The position numbers were made by a program, and so were the translations under genes. Shown here piece after piece: positions 26,763 to 35,108 of a stretch of DNA of 64,000 nt. The notes under the pieces were generated by a model, which saw only the letters and a program-made list of their open reading frames with translations, did not search any database and was not told the origin of the DNA. Position 1 is the stretch's first letter. Each line of letters begins with the position of its first letter. The stretch is from Clostridium thermopalmarium DSM 5974 (GTDB lineage: Bacteria > Bacillota > Clostridia > Clostridiales > Clostridiaceae): NCBI RefSeq assembly GCF_002995795.1, contig NZ_PVXN01000021.1, positions 1 through 64,000 of the forward strand. The letters run 5' to 3'.

Positions 26763-27199
26763 ATTTTATCAATCTCCTCCTCTAGCTTTGCGATCATCGC
26801 ATTGATACAAGGTTTTCTAGATGCAGTTCTCGCAGGCTTTAGGAAGGGTTTTGCAGGCTGACCATGCTTACCATATTCAATGATTGTAGCAATTTTAGCA
26901 TTGCTCTCACCATCAGAACGTAGCTCGGAAAAGCCAACTTTAACATTGAAGTTTCCGTTTCTATCTTGCTTTGCACTTGAAAGTCCTAGTGAAGATAGTA
27001 GCTCCCCAGTACTTTTGGATGGATATTTTGTGTTCTTACCAATTACTTTACTTAGATTCCCCTTAACTTTATCCAATACCACTTCACCGCCAACTTCCAG
27101 AACCTTAGGAAGAATTACATCGGTCTGGTCAGCTAATCGTGATACCTTTAAAAGGAATTCTTCTGGCATCTTTATATTCACTTTTGCCATATCCATCAC
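26759..27199 (-). CDS. HK97 gp10-type tail-completion protein
   Basis: 146 residues, basic. Contains VLEVGGEVVLDKVKGNLSKV and the C-terminal IEYGKHGQPAKPFLKPARTA, the signature of the HK97-gp10 family (…GTSKQPARPFLRPA…). It is a neck/tail completion component. Overlaps its neighbours by four bases on each side, so it belongs to one translationally coupled run with the connector genes. Confidence 0.88.
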   Translation of the reverse strand: MMDMAKVNIKMPEEFLLKVSRLADQTDVILPKVLEVGGEVVLDKVKGNLSKVIGKNTKYPSKSTGELLSSLGLSSAKQDRNGNFNVKVGFSELRSDGESNAKIATIIEYGKHGQPAKPFLKPARTASRKPCINAMIAKLEEEIDKI

Positions 27200-27531
27200 C
27201 TCACAGTTGGTTCTATCTTTTCTGCTAAAACCTCGACATACATGCCTCGTTTTCTTACATCATCAACACTTAAAATCTGATATCTGCCATCATCACAAAC
27301 GATGACCATTTCACTGGTCACCCTAAGGCCAGAAATTTTCCTAAACCTAAATAGGGAAGTTGCAGAAGAAAATGATGCTCTATTCGCCCACCGCTCACTG
27401 CCATGCCGATCTTCCTTGTAGGCACGTACACTGGCAAGTATGTTATCGCCTATAGCAGCGAAACCATCCTTGTCTTTAATAGGCTCTGTACTGATGATAT
27501 CAATAAAGGTGTTCATCTTTCCAAAACTCAT
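27196..27531 (-). CDS. Head-tail adaptor (head closure) protein
   Basis: 111 residues. SFGKMNTFIDIISTEPIKDK ... GSERWANRASFSSATSLFRF ... YQILSVDDVRKRGMYVEVLA matches the SPP1 gp16/HK97-type head-tail joining family. It closes the filled capsid after packaging. It lies between the connector (27535-27852) and the gp10-type gene. Confidence 0.87.
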   Translation of the reverse strand: MSFGKMNTFIDIISTEPIKDKDGFAAIGDNILASVRAYKEDRHGSERWANRASFSSATSLFRFRKISGLRVTSEMVIVCDDGRYQILSVDDVRKRGMYVEVLAEKIEPTVR

Positions 27532-27534
27532 AAT

Positions 27535-27852
27535 TTACACCTTCCAATCCCGGTCTAGTCTAAGAAGTAGGTTCACTGTGTTCCAAACCTGCTGCCCCGC
27601 TTGTACGCTATCGGCGAAGAAACCAGCCGTCGAGCCATCTCTGCTTTCGTAGAAATGACTCGACAGCATGATTACAGCCTGTTCAGTAGTTGGGGGCATG
27701 ATGTTCTCAGTGTAATAACCCTCAGCAACATGCTGATAACTTTCCGCATAAGAGACGGCGGCTTTGATGTAATGCAGCAGAAGTCCATCGTCTGCGTCAT
27801 GCGTCAGGATCAGATTTGCTTTTACTTTAGGGAGAAGATTATCAGTTGTCAT
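27535..27852 (-). CDS. Head-tail connector (gp6/gp15-like)
   Basis: 105 residues, helical. LPKVKANLILTHDADDGLLL, HYIKAAVSYAESYQHVAEG and PPTTEQAVIMLSSHFYESRD are typical of the phage gp6-like head-tail connector family, which attaches below the portal ring. Located directly after the capsid and head-fibre genes. Confidence 0.87.
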   Translation of the reverse strand: MTTDNLLPKVKANLILTHDADDGLLLHYIKAAVSYAESYQHVAEGYYTENIMPPTTEQAVIMLSSHFYESRDGSTAGFFADSVQAGQQVWNTVNLLLRLDRDWKV

Positions 27853-27871
27853 GCCGTCCGCCTCCTTCCGG

Positions 27872-28252
27872 TCATTCTTCGTCTGCAGCCATTAACCCAG
27901 CCGCTTTTAGTTTAGCGAGCAGAGCATTAAAATCCGTGACAAGAGTGGCTGTATCCTCAGCTATGCTGTCGGCTTGATTAGCAGCCATTTTTACCAGCCC
28001 AGAGACCGACTCCGTAGCATCGGTAAGATATGTTGGAGCATACAGCTTACCATCTTCACCAATTTTGATTTCGACAGTATCACCCTCATCAGCAGCGGCG
28101 GCTTTTACACCACCAAGAGTCTCCTCTGTTGCCACGAGAAGCGGATCGGCGGAGAGCCCCGTTACCGAGGCTCCTTCCTTGATTTCAAGTGTTCCGCCTA
28201 TAACAGTTTTTTCTCCGCCTTGTTCGGTATAATTCTTAGTGTTATAGCTCAT
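27872..28252 (-). CDS. Head fibre-like capsid decoration protein
   Basis: 126 residues, acidic and alanine-rich. It opens MSYNTKNYTEQGGEKTVIGG with TLEIKEGASV following, a pattern I associate with phage head-fibre proteins encoded just after the major capsid gene. The C-terminal part (VSGLVKMAANQADSIAEDTA ... LLAKLKAAGLMA) is a helical oligomerisation segment. It probably decorates the capsid surface. Confidence 0.7.
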   Translation of the reverse strand: MSYNTKNYTEQGGEKTVIGGTLEIKEGASVTGLSADPLLVATEETLGGVKAAAADEGDTVEIKIGEDGKLYAPTYLTDATESVSGLVKMAANQADSIAEDTATLVTDFNALLAKLKAAGLMAADEE

Positions 28253-28264
28253 AACGCACCTCCA

Positions 28265-29470
28265 TTAAGCTTTCTGCTGAAGTACTTTTATGGCTTCAGG
28301 TAGAATTAATTTTCCATCCACACGCTGAGTAGCAACAAAGCCTACTTGACCAGTAACAGCATAAAGTTCATTAAGCCTCTTAAATACACGACCCTGACGA
28401 TCAGCTACCCAGTAATAACTAAAATCACCGAATGCGATACTCTTCGCAGCTGCAGCAATAGTTGGCATATATGCAGAAGTATACAATGGTCGATTGAGGA
28501 TAGTATCCGGTGTACCTGCCTGTAAGGAAGGTTGCCATAGGTACTGTCCTTGACCATCCTTTAGTTTACGGATTGCTTTTACAGTGGCGTCGTTCATAAC
28601 GAATACAGCCTTATTACGGTAAGGTGCCTTTAATGAATAGAACAGATCAAGAACCTCGTCCATAGTGATTGCCGTAGCACCTGCAGTAGTTACACCAATT
28701 TGGGCACCACCTGTAGAAGCAAGGATACCTGTCGGTTTTCCAGATCCATCACCGGTAAAGAACGCCTCTTCCTCTTTGTTACCGATACGCCTTGCAAACT
28801 CCTTAGAGATGTAGGCTTCAAGATTGAACACAGAATCGTTAAGAAGCTCCTCGGAAACTTTGATCATGGTAGCGAGTTTGTAAGCTCCTATAGAAACCTG
28901 TCCGAAGCTATCATCGCTATCTGGGATAGTGCCTTCTTCATCCACCCAGGAAGCAGTACCTTTTGTAGCTACAACAGGAATCTTCCTATCGCCAGAAGAT
29001 GTATTGATAACATTGGCCAGTGAACGGAAAATGTTCTCTTCCTCAAGAGCCTCTACTAAGGTACGTTCAAACTCGTCAGGCACAAGATAACCACCTTCGG
29101 AGTCTGTACCAATTTGAAGGGCATTTCTTACGTTTACATCAAGGCCTTCCCCTGCACGAGTACGCATAGCATTCCAGAATGCTTTCTTGTACTCTGCAGA
29201 CGCGCGTCCTGTCTTATCTTCAGCATGTTTGGACGGTGTGTTTGTAATAGGGCTACTCGTGGCTTTTGAAAGTTCTAAGTCAATAACCGCCTGACGTTCC
29301 AAACGTTCTATTTCCTTACCAAGTGCAACAACTTCAGCTTCCATCTTTTCATAGGTTTGTGTGTCCTCTGCGGATAACAATCCATCACCGCCACGTTTTG
29401 AATCAAGGAATGCCTTCGCCGCATCCCAAACCTTAGCGCGTTTCTCGCGCAATTCAAGAATTTTACTCAT
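28265..29470 (-). CDS. Major capsid protein, HK97 fold
   Basis: 401 residues. An N-terminal coiled-coil scaffold (delta) domain (about 1-75, MEAEVVALGKEIERLERQ) is followed by the capsid body starting near 105 (ALQIGTDSEGGYLVPDEFER), the most conserved phage_capsid motif, and later EEAFFTGDGSGKPTGILAS. The delta domain is expected to be cleaved by the adjacent ClpP-like protease. The length fits the family. Confidence 0.95.
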   Translation of the reverse strand: MSKILELREKRAKVWDAAKAFLDSKRGGDGLLSAEDTQTYEKMEAEVVALGKEIERLERQAVIDLELSKATSSPITNTPSKHAEDKTGRASAEYKKAFWNAMRTRAGEGLDVNVRNALQIGTDSEGGYLVPDEFERTLVEALEEENIFRSLANVINTSSGDRKIPVVATKGTASWVDEEGTIPDSDDSFGQVSIGAYKLATMIKVSEELLNDSVFNLEAYISKEFARRIGNKEEEAFFTGDGSGKPTGILASTGGAQIGVTTAGATAITMDEVLDLFYSLKAPYRNKAVFVMNDATVKAIRKLKDGQGQYLWQPSLQAGTPDTILNRPLYTSAYMPTIAAAAKSIAFGDFSYYWVADRQGRVFKRLNELYAVTGQVGFVATQRVDGKLILPEAIKVLQQKA

Positions 29471-29489
29471 TGTTATTTCCTCCTTTAAA

Positions 29490-30179
29490 TTAGTGAGAAA
29501 TTAAAGAAAGCCGCTTATCCAGCGACTCTATAGGTGTACCTGTTTTTTGTTTTTGTTTTTTAGGTAGTTTGCTAATAAGTGAGTTGGTAACCGCCATCCT
29601 GCTAAAGATAAGGCTATCCGTCAAATCCGGTGTTTCATTTTCCATAAACATGATCTTATCTGCAAAACCCAGTTCGATGGCTTTATTTGCATTCATCCAT
29701 GATTCTGCATCCATCAGATGAGAAAGCTTTGTTCGGGAAAGACCAGTCTTTAACTCATAGGCATTAATAATACTTTCCTTAACTTCATCTAATAGAGCCT
29801 TTGCTCGCAACATTTCCTCGCTGTCACCGATGGCAATGGTCGAAGGGTTATGAATCATGATCATGGATACCGGCGACATATATACATCTCCACCCGCCAT
29901 TGCAATAACGGAAGCTGCACTTGCCGCAAGCCCGTCAATTTTTACAGTGACCTTTCCTGTATAGTCCATAAGCATGTTGTAAATCTGAGCTGCTGCAAAC
30001 ACATCCCCGCCAGGAGAGTTAATCCACACTGTAATATCACCGGTGCCAGCCAGCAGTTCATCTTTGAACATCTTAGGTGTGACCTCATCACCCCACCACG
30101 TTTCTTCGGATATCACTCCATTTAAATAGAGAGTGCGCCCTTCATCAGAATCTCGCACCCAATTCCAGAACTTCTTCAT
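29490..30179 (-). CDS. Head maturation protease, ClpP-like
   Basis: 229 residues. The ClpP fold is shown by ITVWINSPGGDVFAAAQIYN, the catalytic serine in IDGLAASAASVIAMAGGDVY (near residue 99) and the histidine in PVSMIMIHNP. It processes the capsid scaffold domain and portal during prohead maturation. Placed between portal and capsid, as normal for this module. Confidence 0.94.
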   Translation of the reverse strand: MKKFWNWVRDSDEGRTLYLNGVISEETWWGDEVTPKMFKDELLAGTGDITVWINSPGGDVFAAAQIYNMLMDYTGKVTVKIDGLAASAASVIAMAGGDVYMSPVSMIMIHNPSTIAIGDSEEMLRAKALLDEVKESIINAYELKTGLSRTKLSHLMDAESWMNANKAIELGFADKIMFMENETPDLTDSLIFSRMAVTNSLISKLPKKQKQKTGTPIESLDKRLSLISH

Positions 30180-31424
30180 TTACTGACCTCCTTCGGTTTT
30201 GGCAAACGCTCCTGCGTCAGCCAATTTCGTCATATTTCCGTTAACCAGATATAAATCGCCACCTTCCTCAGCTGGGATACGATTCATGTCCTCCAATTCA
30301 CGGATATCATTAGCTGACATCCAGCCATTTTGCCGCCCAATAGCATAGCCATTCATTCGGCTTTGATAATCGCCGCGCAGCAGACCATCTAAATTGAACT
30401 TGATGAATACTGATGTTTTCTCAGAAGGCAAAATAAGCGATTGCTGGAGACTTTGCTCCCATCTCACCACCCACGGATCGAGAGTGTATTTTACAAACTC
30501 CAACGACTGCTGCTCGATATTGGAGAAGCTAGATTTCTCAAGATCTCCCACCATATGAGGAGGCACACGGAAAATCCTCGCAATCTCATTGATTTGAAAT
30601 TTCCGTGTTTCTAAAAACTGAGCCTGTTCTGGAGGTATGCCGATGGCTTGAAACTTCATGCCCTCTTCCAATACAGCGATTTTATGTGCCTTAGCTGTGC
30701 CTTGGTAAGCACTATTCCAGCTATCCTTCACTCTCTGTATGTCTTTAATTACTCCCGGGTGCTCCAGCACACCGCCGGGATTGGCTCCATTAGCAAAGAA
30801 TGCCGCACCGTACTCTTCAGTAGCAAGTGACATACCGATTGCATTTTTTGCCATAGCAATGGGGCTATAGCCAATGAGTCCATCAAAGCCTAAGCCTGGT
30901 ATGTGAAGTACATCATCTTTGCGAAGTGTGACATAGCCTCCCTTTGGATTCAGGCCACTTTCGTCTGTATCCCGGTAGTAGATATAAACCAGTTCACCAT
31001 TTGATGCTCGACTTACTTCCATCTTGTTAGGAAGTAGGGGATAAAGCGCAATTGCCTGGCCACGACCATTTCGAACTATCTGTGCATAAGCATTGCCCCA
31101 AAGTAAAAGATGACTCATCAGTGTTTCTCGAAACACAAATGAAGTCATCTCTGGATTTGGTTCATCATGAAGAAGGTAATACAAAGGGTGGAAAGGAATC
31201 TTTTCTTTACCTCCATCAGAACGATATCTATATACATGTAGTGGCAGTCCAGCAATCGCTTCAGCTAGTATTCTTACGCAGGCATACACCGCTGTTGCTT
31301 GCATTGCAGTACGCTCATTTACTGTTTTGCCAGATGATGTACCGCCAAACAGGAAGGAAAATGCGCTACCCACACGGTTTTGCGGTTTGTCCCTTGAACG
31401 AAACAGTCCTTTTAATAAATTCAT
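30180..31424 (-). CDS. Portal protein (HK97 family)
   Basis: 414 residues from ATG 31424, which follows GGAGGTGAGG; the longer frame to 31460 has no ribosome site. Conserved stretches ATAVYACVRILAEAIAGLPL, MTSFVFRETLMSHLLLWGNA and IARIFRVPPHMVGDLEKSSF define the phage_portal family. It forms the dodecameric DNA channel at one capsid vertex. It ends one base before the protease start. Confidence 0.95.
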   Translation of the reverse strand: MNLLKGLFRSRDKPQNRVGSAFSFLFGGTSSGKTVNERTAMQATAVYACVRILAEAIAGLPLHVYRYRSDGGKEKIPFHPLYYLLHDEPNPEMTSFVFRETLMSHLLLWGNAYAQIVRNGRGQAIALYPLLPNKMEVSRASNGELVYIYYRDTDESGLNPKGGYVTLRKDDVLHIPGLGFDGLIGYSPIAMAKNAIGMSLATEEYGAAFFANGANPGGVLEHPGVIKDIQRVKDSWNSAYQGTAKAHKIAVLEEGMKFQAIGIPPEQAQFLETRKFQINEIARIFRVPPHMVGDLEKSSFSNIEQQSLEFVKYTLDPWVVRWEQSLQQSLILPSEKTSVFIKFNLDGLLRGDYQSRMNGYAIGRQNGWMSANDIRELEDMNRIPAEEGGDLYLVNGNMTKLADAGAFAKTEGGQ

Positions 31425-31474
31425 AGGCCTCACCTCCAAATTGAAAGAATTACACCACAAACAATCATTGAAAT

Positions 31475-33079
31475 TTATAGAATTATTAAACCTCTCTCGT
31501 CATACACCGAGTCTCCACTATTACCTGGTCCACAGCGGATGGCGCGGTCGAGTGCCATAATAGTTGCCACTGCTCCATCTATTTTTTCTGTACTTTTTTC
31601 CTTGTCCGGTTTTATATTTCCAGCCGGATCTGTTTTTATATAGATGTTATCCATCATCCACCGTAGTACTGGATGCCCGCCGTGTGCTATTCTTTCTTCT
31701 AATGTCAATTTCATAAGTTCCTTTGTAGGTGGTGACATATCTTTAAAACCTTGACCGAAAGGAACTACAGTAAAGCCTAACCCTTCAAGATTTTGCACCA
31801 TCTGAACAGCGCCCCAGCGGTCAAAAGCAATCTCTCGAATGTTGTACTTTTCCCCCAGTTCTTCAATGAATTTTTCAATGTATCCATAATGGACTACATT
31901 TCCCTCGGTGGTTAAAATATAGCCTTGCTTCTCCCAAAGGTCGTATTGCACGTGGTCTCGTCGCACTCGGAGGTCAATATTATCCTCCGGCATCCAAAAA
32001 TATGGGAGAACGGTATATTTATCTGTTTCATCTTCCGGTGGGAACACCAGCACGAAGGCTGTAATGTCAGTGGTAGAGGATAAATCAAGTCCTCCATAGC
32101 ATACTCTACCTTCAAGGCTCTCTGGTTTTACTGGAAACGCACAGGCATCCCACTTTGCCATTGGCATCCAACGGACAGATTGCTTAACCCACTGGTTCAG
32201 ACGCAGCTGTCGAAAGCTATTTTCCTCAGCAGGGTTCTGCTTTGCACTTTCACAAGCGGCTCTAACTTTATCGATACTTACTGTAATTCCTAAGCTTGGA
32301 TTTGCTTTCTTCCATACTTTAGGATCAGTCCAATCATCCTCTTCTTTGGCACCGTAGATTACGGGATAAAAAGTAGGATCGTATTTTCTGCCCTCAATAA
32401 TATCAACCGCTTTTTGGTGTGTTTCATAGCAGATACTCTGGGTATCCGTCCCTGCAGTGGTGATAAGAAAATATAGCGGTTGGGTTCTCGCATCACCGGA
32501 CCCTTTTGTCATAACATCAAATAGTTTCCTATTTGGCTGAGTATGAAGTTCATCAAAAACAACACCATGTATATTGAAGCCGTGTTTTGAATAGGCTTCA
32601 GCCGACAATACCTGATAAAAGCTGTTGGTCGGCAGGTACACCAGTCGTTTAGTTGAAGCCAGCAACTTCACTCGTTTATTCAGCGCCGGACACATCCGCA
32701 CCATATCGGCTGCTACTTCAAATACAATTGATGCCTGCTGGCGATCTGCGGCACAACCGTATACCTCTGCTCGTTCTTCACCATCTCCACAAGTGAGGAG
32801 AAGTGCGATTGCTGCTGCAAGCTCGCTTTTTCCCATCTTTTTAGGTATTTCTATATAAGCCGTGTTAAACTGCCGGTATCCATTAGGTTTTAAGATACCG
32901 AATAAATCACGGACAATTTGTTCCTGCCAGTCGATAAGTTCAAAAGGCTTGCCTGCCCATGAACCTTTCGTATGGGAGAGTGCTTCGATAAAAGCCACAG
33001 CGTAATCAGCAGCGTCCTTATCGTAATATGACCCTTCAGCTATAAAGGCGGTCGGCTTATATTTCTTCAGTTTCCGCAT
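31475..33079 (-). CDS. Large terminase subunit (TerL)
   Basis: 534 residues from ATG 33079. The ATPase domain has the Walker-A-like IEIPKKMGKSELAAAIALLL and the Walker B VVFDELHTQ; the nuclease domain has YGGLDLSSTTDITAFVLVF and AFDRWGAVQMVQNLEGLGF with its aspartates. It cuts concatemers and pumps DNA into the prohead. Unusually, it is separated from the small subunit (38413-38964) by seven accessory genes. Confidence 0.95.
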   Translation of the reverse strand: MRKLKKYKPTAFIAEGSYYDKDAADYAVAFIEALSHTKGSWAGKPFELIDWQEQIVRDLFGILKPNGYRQFNTAYIEIPKKMGKSELAAAIALLLTCGDGEERAEVYGCAADRQQASIVFEVAADMVRMCPALNKRVKLLASTKRLVYLPTNSFYQVLSAEAYSKHGFNIHGVVFDELHTQPNRKLFDVMTKGSGDARTQPLYFLITTAGTDTQSICYETHQKAVDIIEGRKYDPTFYPVIYGAKEEDDWTDPKVWKKANPSLGITVSIDKVRAACESAKQNPAEENSFRQLRLNQWVKQSVRWMPMAKWDACAFPVKPESLEGRVCYGGLDLSSTTDITAFVLVFPPEDETDKYTVLPYFWMPEDNIDLRVRRDHVQYDLWEKQGYILTTEGNVVHYGYIEKFIEELGEKYNIREIAFDRWGAVQMVQNLEGLGFTVVPFGQGFKDMSPPTKELMKLTLEERIAHGGHPVLRWMMDNIYIKTDPAGNIKPDKEKSTEKIDGAVATIMALDRAIRCGPGNSGDSVYDERGLIIL

Positions 33080-33111
33080 AAACACCGCCCCTTTTATGGA
33101 AAAGGACATAA

Positions 33112-33150
33112 GAAAAGAGCCTCAATCCTATAGATGAAGCCCTTTTCTCT
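33112..33150 (-). terminator. Terminator before the large terminase gene
   Basis: Minus-strand AGAAAAGGGCTTCATC and GATTGAGGCTCTTTTCT pair with few mismatches and end in a T-rich stretch. It lies in the 90 bp between the DUF5049-like gene and terL, so the accessory block and the packaging genes can be expressed at different levels. Confidence 0.6.
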
Positions 33151-33167
33151 ATCCTATTTAGATTTAG

Positions 33168-33356
33168 TTATTTCTTTTTATCCACTTCACCCGTCAGTAT
33201 GAAATGGGCATATTCTGCTTTATGGTCTATTAAATAGACTACCAATTCATAAAACCCTCGTTCATTTGCCTCATACTGTACTCGGTCCACATCAAACATA
33301 TTTGTGACTCCACTTTCTCGGATGGAAAGGATTTGTTGCTTAATTATCTCATTCAT
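33168..33356 (-). CDS. DUF5049-like small protein, 62 aa
   Basis: The sequence IKQQILSIRESGVTNMFDVD and VQYEANERGFYELVVYL ends with HFILTGE, matching DUF5049 proteins as I recall them. These are small proteins found near the terminase and gamma-glutamylcyclotransferase genes of Clostridiales phages; function unknown. It overlaps the stop of the upstream cyclotransferase gene by eight bases. Confidence 0.75.
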   Translation of the reverse strand: MNEIIKQQILSIRESGVTNMFDVDRVQYEANERGFYELVVYLIDHKAEYAHFILTGEVDKKK

Positions 33357-33807
33357 TGGCTACCTCCTCCGATTCTATTGAATCGGTTGTCGCTTTGCGC
33401 AGGATTTCCACATCGAAGCCCGCACTCTTATAGCCTTCTAAAATTGTACTGTAATAATAACAACTCGGCTGTCCAAGCGGTCTACCATCATTCATGATGT
33501 AGACCATCGCCTTGACGGTTTTGCTTCCCAACTTCACTTTTATTGTTTCCTTTCGATAAAGGAACGGCCATCCCTCGTAACGGTCAAGTGCCGCTTCATC
33601 GGTCGGTGTAATCTCCCAAACTAAAACTGGTACGTTGCCACCCTCAAAAGGCTCGATTGTCGCCACAGCGCCCGCGTGTGCCCCTCTAAATAATAGGCGG
33701 TGGTCATTGATTTGACTTGCTCCTACCACCTTCGCTGTGGGGCATCTGTCGGCCATTTGCTTTAGATTAAGGTTGGAGCCATAGGCAAGGTATAATTTAT
33801 TCTTCAT
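33349..33807 (-). CDS. Gamma-glutamylcyclotransferase-like (AIG2 family)
   Basis: 152 residues. It opens with LYLAYGSNLNLKQMADRCPT, the YGSNL substrate-pocket signature, and has WEITPTDEAALDRYEGWPF with the catalytic-type acidic residue. GGCT enzymes release 5-oxoproline from gamma-glutamyl amides. The next gene upstream (33846-34745) is an amidoligase, an enzyme predicted to make such amide bonds. The pairing suggests that one makes and the other removes or edits a gamma-glutamyl linkage, on a phage protein or host target that is unknown. Confidence 0.88.
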   Translation of the reverse strand: MKNKLYLAYGSNLNLKQMADRCPTAKVVGASQINDHRLLFRGAHAGAVATIEPFEGGNVPVLVWEITPTDEAALDRYEGWPFLYRKETIKVKLGSKTVKAMVYIMNDGRPLGQPSCYYYSTILEGYKSAGFDVEILRKATTDSIESEEVANE

Positions 33808-33845
33808 TGTAATCCTCCTTCTTAGCTTTGTGGGTTAGGGGCAGC

Positions 33846-34745
33846 TCAGGCCGCCCGAAACCGCCATGCAGCTGAACCCGAAAGTGCTGCTGTCAAATGT
33901 TCTCTGCAGTTTGCAAATTCATCCCCAATGAAACCAATCCGGTTTAGATAGGTTCTCATGGCAAATTTCTCGTTTTCCACCTGCGGTTTCTTTGCTGATG
34001 CACACTTTTGTGTTAAGGCTTGGTGGTTGATGGCAAGTGCTAGAACAATGTAGCTTCTTATCTTTCCTGCATGAAGTTCGCTATTGAACCCTCTAAGTTC
34101 AACTGTATGGTTTCCGGTAAAAAAGCTGTGAAGGTTGAGGAAATGGTAGCGGCTGTTGTGGTAATGAGTGTTTCTACTCTCGCTGTAGCCCTCGTACCAA
34201 ATGTCCTCAATTTGTCTCATGGTTCTAGGCTTTTTACGGTTTATCTTCTCAACCAAAATGCTGTCCATCTTTTTGCAGTAATTCATTCTCTGCGGTGCAA
34301 TCTGAAGTGCTTTATAAAATAAGTCGTTTTTGCTTGCAATGATATTTACAAAGTTTCGAATGCTTCGTGGGGTATGTTCAGCACCGTCTAGATGAATGTG
34401 AATTCCGCAAGATGTATTTGTAAAGGCTCCAGATTTGCGAAGCTTTCTTACTAGCTCCTGCAAAGTTTCAATGTCCTCCCGGTAGGTTAGGATTGGACTA
34501 ACCAGCTCAACGCTATAATCTCTACCTGCAGCTACTTTTCTTCTACCTTCTTTTCTTTGGCAGTTGATGCTCCCATCGTACATAAACTTCCACACTCGAC
34601 CATCTGGAGTTTTTACCTTCTTGGTGTCGTAGTAAGTCCCGCCTTCACTGTAAATGCCTTGCAAATATTCTGCAGCGACTCTAGCTGCCCTTTCCCTTGT
34701 AATCCCTGTAAATTCAATCTCAATCCCGAATTTTGCACTTAACAT
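33846..34745 (-). CDS. Amidoligase-family protein (glutamine-synthetase-like fold)
   Basis: 299 residues. Core motifs: KFGIEIEFTGITRERAARVA at the start, YSVELVSPILTYREDIETL, CGIHIHLDGAEHTPRSIRNF and HTVELRGFNSELHAGKIRSY, where glutamates, histidines and arginines line the ATP and metal site of the COOH-NH2 ligase superfamily. The C-terminal 45 residues (VENEKFAMRTYLNRIGFIGD onward) are a separate module also found at the end of the protein at 35108-35896. Predicted to form amide bonds between amino groups and carboxylates. A promoter-like leader at 34778-34822 precedes it. Confidence 0.88.
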   Translation of the reverse strand: MLSAKFGIEIEFTGITRERAARVAAEYLQGIYSEGGTYYDTKKVKTPDGRVWKFMYDGSINCQRKEGRRKVAAGRDYSVELVSPILTYREDIETLQELVRKLRKSGAFTNTSCGIHIHLDGAEHTPRSIRNFVNIIASKNDLFYKALQIAPQRMNYCKKMDSILVEKINRKKPRTMRQIEDIWYEGYSESRNTHYHNSRYHFLNLHSFFTGNHTVELRGFNSELHAGKIRSYIVLALAINHQALTQKCASAKKPQVENEKFAMRTYLNRIGFIGDEFANCREHLTAALSGSAAWRFRAA

Positions 34746-34777
34746 CGTGTATCGCTCCTTTTAAAGTGTGTTTGTCC

Positions 34778-34822
34778 TTTCGGCATGTACATATATCACT
34801 CTAAAAGGCTTATATAGCAAGA
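34778..34822 (-). promoter_or_regulatory. Promoter-like leader, copy 1 (amidoligase gene)
   Basis: Minus-strand CTTGCTATATAAGCC then TTTTAGAGTGATATATGTAC and CCGAAA. TTGCTA and ATATAT are 18 bp apart. The same block with the same length occurs at 35918-35960. It lies 35 bp upstream of the amidoligase start. Confidence 0.6.
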
Positions 34823-34880
34823 CAATTCTGCAATATAAATCTACATATTTACTGCCATATTGGGGTTAAAATGTGTGTGT

Positions 34881-35108
34881 TTATTCTTCGATTTTCTTGC
34901 ATAAATCCTCTCCAAAAACCACTCCAAGGGAACTGCCTGAATCCCAACTGACGTGGATAGTTCCCATATCATCAACACTAGTAACCGTACCTTTATCTCC
35001 TGGCTGAAGCTTGGTATAAGGGTCATTCATCTTAAGTAGCATGACACGAGTTCCTGGAGTGTAATAACTTCTAAGTTGCTTTAGCATTTCTGGATAAATG
35101 ATATTCAT
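34881..35108 (-). CDS. DUF4314-like protein, 75 aa
   Basis: RSYYTPGTRVMLLKMNDPYT and LQPGDKGTVTSVDDMGTIHV then SWDSGSSLGV form a small beta barrel typical of DUF4314 (KOW/SH3-like). Found with the amidoligase and 'virulence-related' gene in many phages of gut Firmicutes; function unknown. Its start overlaps the stop of the upstream 262-aa gene by one base (TAATG), so they are coupled. Confidence 0.8.
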   Translation of the reverse strand: MNIIYPEMLKQLRSYYTPGTRVMLLKMNDPYTKLQPGDKGTVTSVDDMGTIHVSWDSGSSLGVVFGEDLCKKIEE